Positions 14,370-15,866 of a DNA stretch of 15,866 nucleotides are shown piece after piece. Location of the stretch: positions 1 to 15,866 of the forward strand of contig CAJBVG010000082.1 of the NCBI GenBank assembly GCA_903958995.1, written 5' to 3'. The notes below the pieces were generated by a model. The model was not told the DNA's origin. It worked only from the letters and a program-made list of their open reading frames with translations, and made no database searches. A program made the translations under genes and the position numbers. Origin of the DNA: an uncultured bacterium (GTDB taxonomy: Bacteria; Bacteroidota; Bacteroidia; Sphingobacteriales; Sphingobacteriaceae). Within the stretch, counting starts at the first letter, position 1; every line of letters starts with the position of its first letter.

Positions 14370-15866
14370 ATGTTCAAGAAACTCATTATTTTCATTGGAG
14401 CAGCAGCGTTCTCTATTCCTGCAATCGCTCAAGAAAAATTGCCTGATAACTTTTTCATGAAAAAGTTAAATAATGGCCTAGAAATTCTAGTTATCGAAGA
14501 TGCTAATGTACCCCTAGCTACAATTGAAATTGTTGTTAAAAATGGTGCTTACACAGAAGATAAAGAATACAACGGTTTGTCGCATTTATACGAACACATG
14601 TTCTTTAAAGCAAACAAAACGTACCCTTCTCAAAAAGCTTTTTTAGATAAGGTAAACGACTTAGGTATTTCTTTCAATGGTACTACATCAGACGAGCGTG
14701 TAAACTACTTCGTAACCTTAAGTAAGGACAAAGTAAGCCAAGGCTTAGATTTCATCAACAGTGCCATTCGTTATCCTTTATTCGATACTACAGAAATGCG
14801 TAAAGAGAATCCAGTGGTTGCTGGAGAATTCCAACGTGCAGAATCGAATCCATTCTTCGGTTTATTCGATCGTATGAACAAAGAAGTATGGCAAGATAAT
14901 TATAGCCGTAAAAATCCAATTGGTGATTACAACATCATTTATACTGCAACAGCAGAAAAAATGAATGTGATTAAAAATAAATATTACTTCCCGAACAACT
15001 CTCTTTTAGCAGTTTGTGGTGATGTAGATCACAATAAAATGTTCGCTGAAATTGAGCGTATTTATGGCGATTGGGCACCATCAGGATTTGATCCTTTTCA
15101 AAAATTCCCTATCCCAGAATTTCAACCAATCGAATATTCGAAACAAGTTGTTATAGAATCTCCGAATGCTCAGGTTCCTTTGTTTATGCTTACTTACCAC
15201 GGTCCGGATACCAGAAATGATATTAATGCTACGTATGCTGCTGATGTGTTCTCTTACATCTTGCAACAAAAGAATGCTAAATTATATAAAGAATTAGTTG
15301 AAACTGGTTTAGCTTTTCAAGTAAACGTAGGTTACCAAACTGCAAAATACGTTGGTCCAATTCAAATCATTATGGTTCCTAGTCCACGTAAAATTAAAGA
15401 AGCTTACGAAGTACTTTGGAAGAACATTAACGAGTGGGATAACGATGATTATTTTAGCGATGAGCAATTACAAACCGCTAAAGATTTATTATCTGTTCAA
15501 GAAGAATTTGGTAAAGAAAAGCCATCGAACTATATTCATACGGTTACGTACTGGTGGTGTTCTGCAACTATTCCATATTACACAAACTACGAATCTAACT
15601 TGCAAAAAGTTTCTCGTGAAGACATCAAAAATTATGTACGTAAATACATAAAAGGTAAGCCATACGTAATGGGAGTAATGTTGAGAGATGGAATGAAAAA
15701 ATCGATGAACACAGATAAGTTCTTCGCACCAACAATGAGTATGGATGAGTATACATTGAATTTCAATTTCAATGAGTTGAACTTAACGGAAGAAAAAAAT
15801 GCTGAAAAACTAAATAGCCTAATTCAGTGGTTACAAATTAATCCATCGGCTAATATTTCTTTAGAT
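14370..15866 (+). CDS. Exported M16 zinc metallopeptidase (cut by right edge)
   Basis: The open frame from the ATG at 14370 runs 499 codons to the window edge. The N-terminus is a signal peptide (MFKKLIIFIGAAAFSIPAIA, cut before QE), so the enzyme acts in the periplasm or outside. The M16 zinc site is intact: HLYEH (residues 72-76) with the third ligand Glu153 in VVAGEFQRAES, 77 residues later. The second, inactive-type lobe follows (about 240-440), with ...GPIQIIMVPSP and a helical section. Relatives degrade peptides in a closed chamber. The last visible stretch (about 470-499; LNFNFNELNLTEEKNAEKL, then INPSANISLD) resembles the beginning of an OmpA-type peptidoglycan-binding domain. The track start is inferred from translation and from the signal peptide. 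Confidence 0.93.
   Translation, partial: MFKKLIIFIGAAAFSIPAIAQEKLPDNFFMKKLNNGLEILVIEDANVPLATIEIVVKNGAYTEDKEYNGLSHLYEHMFFKANKTYPSQKAFLDKVNDLGISFNGTTSDERVNYFVTLSKDKVSQGLDFINSAIRYPLFDTTEMRKENPVVAGEFQRAESNPFFGLFDRMNKEVWQDNYSRKNPIGDYNIIYTATAEKMNVIKNKYYFPNNSLLAVCGDVDHNKMFAEIERIYGDWAPSGFDPFQKFPIPEFQPIEYSKQVVIESPNAQVPLFMLTYHGPDTRNDINATYAADVFSYILQQKNAKLYKELVETGLAFQVNVGYQTAKYVGPIQIIMVPSPRKIKEAYEVLWKNINEWDNDDYFSDEQLQTAKDLLSVQEEFGKEKPSNYIHTVTYWWCSATIPYYTNYESNLQKVSREDIKNYVRKYIKGKPYVMGVMLRDGMKKSMNTDKFFAPTMSMDEYTLNFNFNELNLTEEKNAEKLNSLIQWLQINPSANISLD

Noticed and set aside
1..15866. A mobile element, defence island or biosynthetic cluster.
   Set aside because: No transposase, integrase, terminal inverted repeats, tRNA or toxin-like genes are seen; most genes are ordinary chromosomal housekeeping or surface genes.

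Overview
The window looks like chromosomal DNA from a low-GC member of the Bacteroidota, probably Flavobacteriales or a neighbouring order; the genus cannot be told. The signs are AT-rich DNA, an almost complete lack of Shine-Dalgarno sequences, TAnnTTTG-type -7 promoter boxes close to start codons, secreted proteins whose signal peptides end in 'AQ', and families typical of the phylum (head GIN-domain protein, short lone LutA-like protein, RecQ with a late zinc knuckle). Most genes are housekeeping. I see no mobile element, tRNA, rRNA, CRISPR array or defence system.

Left part (1-2588, minus strand): purB (adenylosuccinate lyase) is followed downstream by a secreted leucine-rich-repeat protein and the start of an unrecognised gene that runs off the left edge. 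An 85-base divergent region separates purB from recQ.

Middle (2674-7806): recQ overlaps a GT4-type glycosyltransferase gene by four bases; that gene starts with TTG. It converges, with a four-base overlap, on a GT2-type glycosyltransferase gene read from the other strand and starting with GTG. Next come a secreted head GIN-domain (beta-helix) protein and a small convergent membrane-protein gene, whose last codons contain the shared terminator hairpin.

Right part (7851-14292, plus strand): a UMF1-type MFS transporter, then a close run of genes: LutA-like cysteine-rich protein, TPR lipoprotein, thrS, infC, rpmI and rplT. thrS-infC-rpmI-rplT is the classic translation cluster, closed by a strong 15-bp terminator hairpin. 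infC appears to start at a non-standard AUA codon behind a perfect Shine-Dalgarno sequence, which is striking in a genome that otherwise lacks them and suggests IF3 autoregulation. The spacers before infC and rplT contain short repeats of unknown role.

Right edge (14370 to the end): an exported M16 zinc metalloprotease with an intact HxxEH site. Its cut-off C-terminus looks like the beginning of an OmpA-type peptidoglycan-binding domain, so it may be a protease tethered to the cell wall.
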